6,883 nucleotides of DNA, taken from Hyphomicrobiales bacterium. Lineage in GTDB: Bacteria > Pseudomonadota > Alphaproteobacteria > Rhizobiales > Aestuariivirgaceae. The stretch lies in NCBI GenBank assembly GCA_012032065.1, contig JAAURV010000169.1, positions 1 to 6,883 on the forward strand, in the 5' to 3' direction. This document shows, in pieces, positions 5,516 through 6,883 of the stretch (the stretch's first letter is position 1; each line of letters starts with the position of its first letter). The notes under the pieces were generated by a model. It worked only from the letters and a program-made list of their open reading frames with translations, made no database searches and was not told where the DNA came from. Position numbers and translations under genes: made by a program.

Positions 5516-6225
5516 CTATGATCCGCTCTTGCTCACGAAGCAGGAAACGCCATTCTTCTTGAGCTTCGAGCACACGCCGACGCGTCCGATTTGTCCTCGT
5601 AGCCAGTCAGGCGCACGCGGTAGTAGATGCCCTTCTTGCCGAGGTCTGCTTTCATCACGACCGGCTTCAGCGCCGCCAGTGTCTTGCTGCGGCGTTGAAT
5701 TTTCTTCCAGGTGGACCAGGCGGCGTCCTCGCTCACAGCGGAGGCGATCTGAACGGTCCAACCGGTGACTTGCGGCGCTGCTTCGACCACTTCGTTCGAG
5801 GCTTCCGGTTGCTCTGGTTCCGCCTCGGGCGTAACCTCGCCTTGAGGCTCGGTCTCCGCAACGGGATCGAGGGCGGCTACCACTTTTTCCCCGGTCTCCT
5901 CGGCGGGAGCGGCATCTTCCGCGGGAACTGGCGGCTGGTTCAGCGCAATATTCTCATCGGCGGGAACGCGATCGGTGATCAGCTTCTTGGCGGAAGGCGA
6001 AAGCACGGGATCGTTCGTATAAATGGCGGCGGTCTGCAGCGTTGCGTTTTCGGCAAGTTCCGCAGGCGGCTCGATGGCCTTGGGCAGACTCGGCTTGCGC
6101 ACCACGAGTTCGCCGCCCGCAACACCGATCGAACCCGTTGACATGGGATCGGCCGCCGCAACCGCGGGCTGGCCGCTGCCAATGAGGGTCATGCGTTCTT
6201 TCGCGGGCCCGAATTCCGGATTGGC
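5516..6225 (-). pseudogene. 3' fragment of a SPOR-domain envelope protein, with a frame change near the end
   Basis: This is the tail of a septal or envelope protein: a low-complexity acidic linker followed by a SPOR domain, which by family knowledge binds denuded glycan strands at division sites. Its own N-terminus is missing; many SPOR tails belong to D-Ala-D-Ala carboxypeptidases or lytic enzymes, but I cannot tell which. The domain frame breaks at about 5573-5577. Supplying one base there (GCG CTG TGC in place of GCGTGTGC) continues as ALCSKLKKNGVSCFVSKSGS and ends at TAG 5516-5518, a normal SPOR ending. As written, the frame instead ends at 5533. Confidence 0.6.
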
Positions 6226-6435
6226 TTCAAGCGCCAGATTGAGCGTTTTGATCGCACGGCTTTGCAGCGAGGTGAAACAGCAATCGAAATCAACGCCCTT
6301 ATCTCGCATCAGCACGCCCGCTGCACGCGCCTCCGCAATGCCTTTGTCAGTAACATCGACATCCCACCAGCCAGTGAAACGATTTTCCAGGTTCCAGCTT
6401 GACTGGCCGTGGCGAATGAGAACAAGATTGGGCAT
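5533..6435 (-). CDS. Chimeric ORF: phosphoglycerate mutase N-terminus joined to a SPOR-domain C-terminus
   Basis: One open frame of 300 residues joins two unrelated proteins. Residues 1-70 match 2,3-bisphosphoglycerate-dependent phosphoglycerate mutase: LVLIRHGQSSWNLENRFTGW with the phospho-acceptor His9, then DVDVTDKGIAEA and TSLQSRAIKTLNLALE. The rest of that enzyme, including the later catalytic Glu and His, is absent. From about residue 72 (NPEFGPAKERMTLIG) the sequence changes to a Pro/Glu/Ala-rich acidic linker (about 160-222) and a SPOR-type peptidoglycan-binding domain from GWTVQIASAVSED (225-237) to GIYYRVRLTGYEDKSD (269-284). The final 13 residues are out of frame. ATG 6433-6435 is chosen over the preceding TTG because MPNLVLIRHG is the family N-terminus. 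The ferredoxin gene ends 8 bases upstream, suggesting co-transcription. A functional mutase is excluded; whether any product is made is unknown. Confidence 0.75.
   Translation of the reverse strand: MPNLVLIRHGQSSWNLENRFTGWWDVDVTDKGIAEARAAGVLMRDKGVDFDCCFTSLQSRAIKTLNLALEANPEFGPAKERMTLIGSGQPAVAAADPMSTGSIGVAGGELVVRKPSLPKAIEPPAELAENATLQTAAIYTNDPVLSPSAKKLITDRVPADENIALNQPPVPAEDAAPAEETGEKVVAALDPVAETEPQGEVTPEAEPEQPEASNEVVEAAPQVTGWTVQIASAVSEDAAWSTWKKIQRRSKTLAALKPVVMKADLGKKGIYYRVRLTGYEDKSDASACARSSRRMAFPAS
6226..6435 (-). pseudogene. gpmA: 5' fragment of phosphoglycerate mutase gpmA
   Basis: Seventy codons of a GpmA-type mutase, about a third of the usual 210-250 residues, are present up to LNLALE. The RHG phosphohistidine motif is intact, but the remaining catalytic residues that belong further downstream are missing. 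The break falls within about 6216-6228. The glycolytic reaction (3-phosphoglycerate to 2-phosphoglycerate) cannot be carried out by this fragment, so another copy or a different mutase is expected elsewhere. Confidence 0.8.
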
Positions 6436-6443
6436 CAATTTGT

Positions 6444-6761
6444 TTAGTCTTCTTGTGCGATCACGACGCGAAGGCCGGCAAGCGCGTCATTGAATTGGAT
6501 CTGACACGACAAACGCGAACGTTCATCGCGGTGATCCGAACTTTCAAGCAGATCATTCTCATCCTCACCCATTGGCGTCACTTTGTTTGCAAATTCGGGA
6601 TCAACATGGATGTGACAGGTTGCGCAGGAACAGCAACCGCCACACAGCGCGAGCAATTCATCAACGCCAGCGTCACGGATAATTTCCATCACGGACAGGC
6701 CCGATTGACCCTCGAGCGTCTGTTCACTTCCATCCCGTGTCACCACAACCAGCTTTGGCAT
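6444..6761 (-). CDS. 2Fe-2S ferredoxin, adrenodoxin type
   Basis: This is a soluble electron carrier of 105 residues with a plant/vertebrate-type beta-grasp fold. The cluster ligands are C40-x5-C46-x2-C49 in CGGCCSCATC and C86 in RLSCQI; two additional cysteines (43, 44) sit in the binding loop. ATCHIHVDPEF, the acidic stretch GEDENDLLE and the SRLSCQI segment are typical of the adrenodoxin/putidaredoxin subgroup found in proteobacteria, which serves cytochrome P450s, ring-hydroxylating oxygenases or Fe-S assembly. ATG 6759-6761 is supported by AAGGA at 6769-6773 with a 7-base spacer. It lies directly upstream of the chimeric gpmA ORF (8-base gap). Its partner reductase is not in the window, so the pathway cannot be assigned. 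Confidence 0.93.
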   Translation of the reverse strand: MPKLVVVTRDGSEQTLEGQSGLSVMEIIRDAGVDELLALCGGCCSCATCHIHVDPEFANKVTPMGEDENDLLESSDHRDERSRLSCQIQFNDALAGLRVVIAQED

Positions 6762-6771
6762 TTGCGCATCC

Positions 6772-6801
6772 TTGAATAAACTGTAGCACCTGTTCGATAG
6801 T
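6772..6801 (+). promoter_or_regulatory. Weak candidate sigma-70-like promoter for the right-edge gene
   Basis: TTGAAT (6772-6777) and GATAGT (6796-6801) are separated by 18 bases; each matches four of six consensus positions. They lie 40 bases before the start codon at 6842 and overlap the ferredoxin leader on the other strand. Such matches occur by chance. Confidence 0.2.
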
Positions 6802-6841
6802 CGCTATGTCGCGCTGACGATGTGAAATCAAGGGGATCACG

Positions 6842-6883
6842 ATGGGTTTGTCTGCCGAACAATTACGCGTGAGCCTTGACGCA
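6842..6883 (+). CDS. Start of an unidentified gene (3' end outside window)
   Basis: ATG 6842 is preceded by AAGGGG (6830-6835) with a 6-base spacer, and the frame stays open for 14 codons to the window edge (MGLSAEQLRVSLDA). It is divergent from the ferredoxin gene. The visible piece looks like the start of a soluble protein with an N-terminal helix and is too short to identify. Confidence 0.55.
   Translation, partial: MGLSAEQLRVSLDA

Noticed and set aside
6205..6216. Adjacent GGGCCC and GAATTC as evidence of cloning
   Set aside because: Two six-base sites can occur by chance in GC-rich coding DNA; kept only as a note on the gpmA junction.

Overview
The window is GC-rich and gene-dense, and it reads as an alphaproteobacterial chromosome. 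The inference rests on a DUF1489 protein (a family I associate with Alphaproteobacteria), a MipA/OmpV porin-like protein, an adrenodoxin-type ferredoxin and a bufferin operon. I cannot name a genus. No tRNA, rRNA, CRISPR array, transposase or integrase is visible.

Left part (1-2907). A two-gene dihydroxyacetone-kinase unit (dhaK, cut by the window edge, then dhaL; ATGA overlap) runs on the + strand. It collides tail to tail with a minus-strand mipA/ompV-like outer-membrane gene, and the stop regions overlap by 13 bp. Upstream of mipA on the same strand lie a GNAT acetyltransferase and a DUF1489 gene, coupled by a 4-base ATGA overlap. A clean inverted repeat precedes mipA and may be an operator.

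Centre (2908-5284). Divergent from DUF1489 is a dodecin (flavin-storage) gene. It is followed by a three-gene bufferin-type RiPP operon: a secreted six-cysteine precursor (bufA), a DUF692/MNIO iron enzyme (bufB) and a DUF2063 partner (bufC). By family knowledge, the MNIO-BufC pair converts precursor cysteines into copper-binding heterocycles, and the peptide is exported to buffer copper in the periplasm. A very strong hairpin separates bufA from bufB. As written, bufB carries two frame changes near its 3' end, although the family C-terminus can still be read in the other frames and its proper stop overlaps the bufC start.

Right part (5285-6883). This segment is scrambled. There is a minus-strand remnant of an Mrr-type restriction endonuclease C-terminus. 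Next is a minus-strand ORF that joins the first 70 residues of phosphoglycerate mutase to an unrelated acidic linker plus SPOR domain, whose last residues are also out of frame. Last come an intact adrenodoxin-type 2Fe-2S ferredoxin and the start of a divergent + strand gene.

The most interesting points are the bufferin operon with its regularly spaced cysteine precursor, the intercistronic hairpin, the gpmA::SPOR chimera and the Mrr relic. Three separate single-base-type frame disruptions in one window, each leaving conserved sequence readable, raise a real possibility of sequencing or assembly error.
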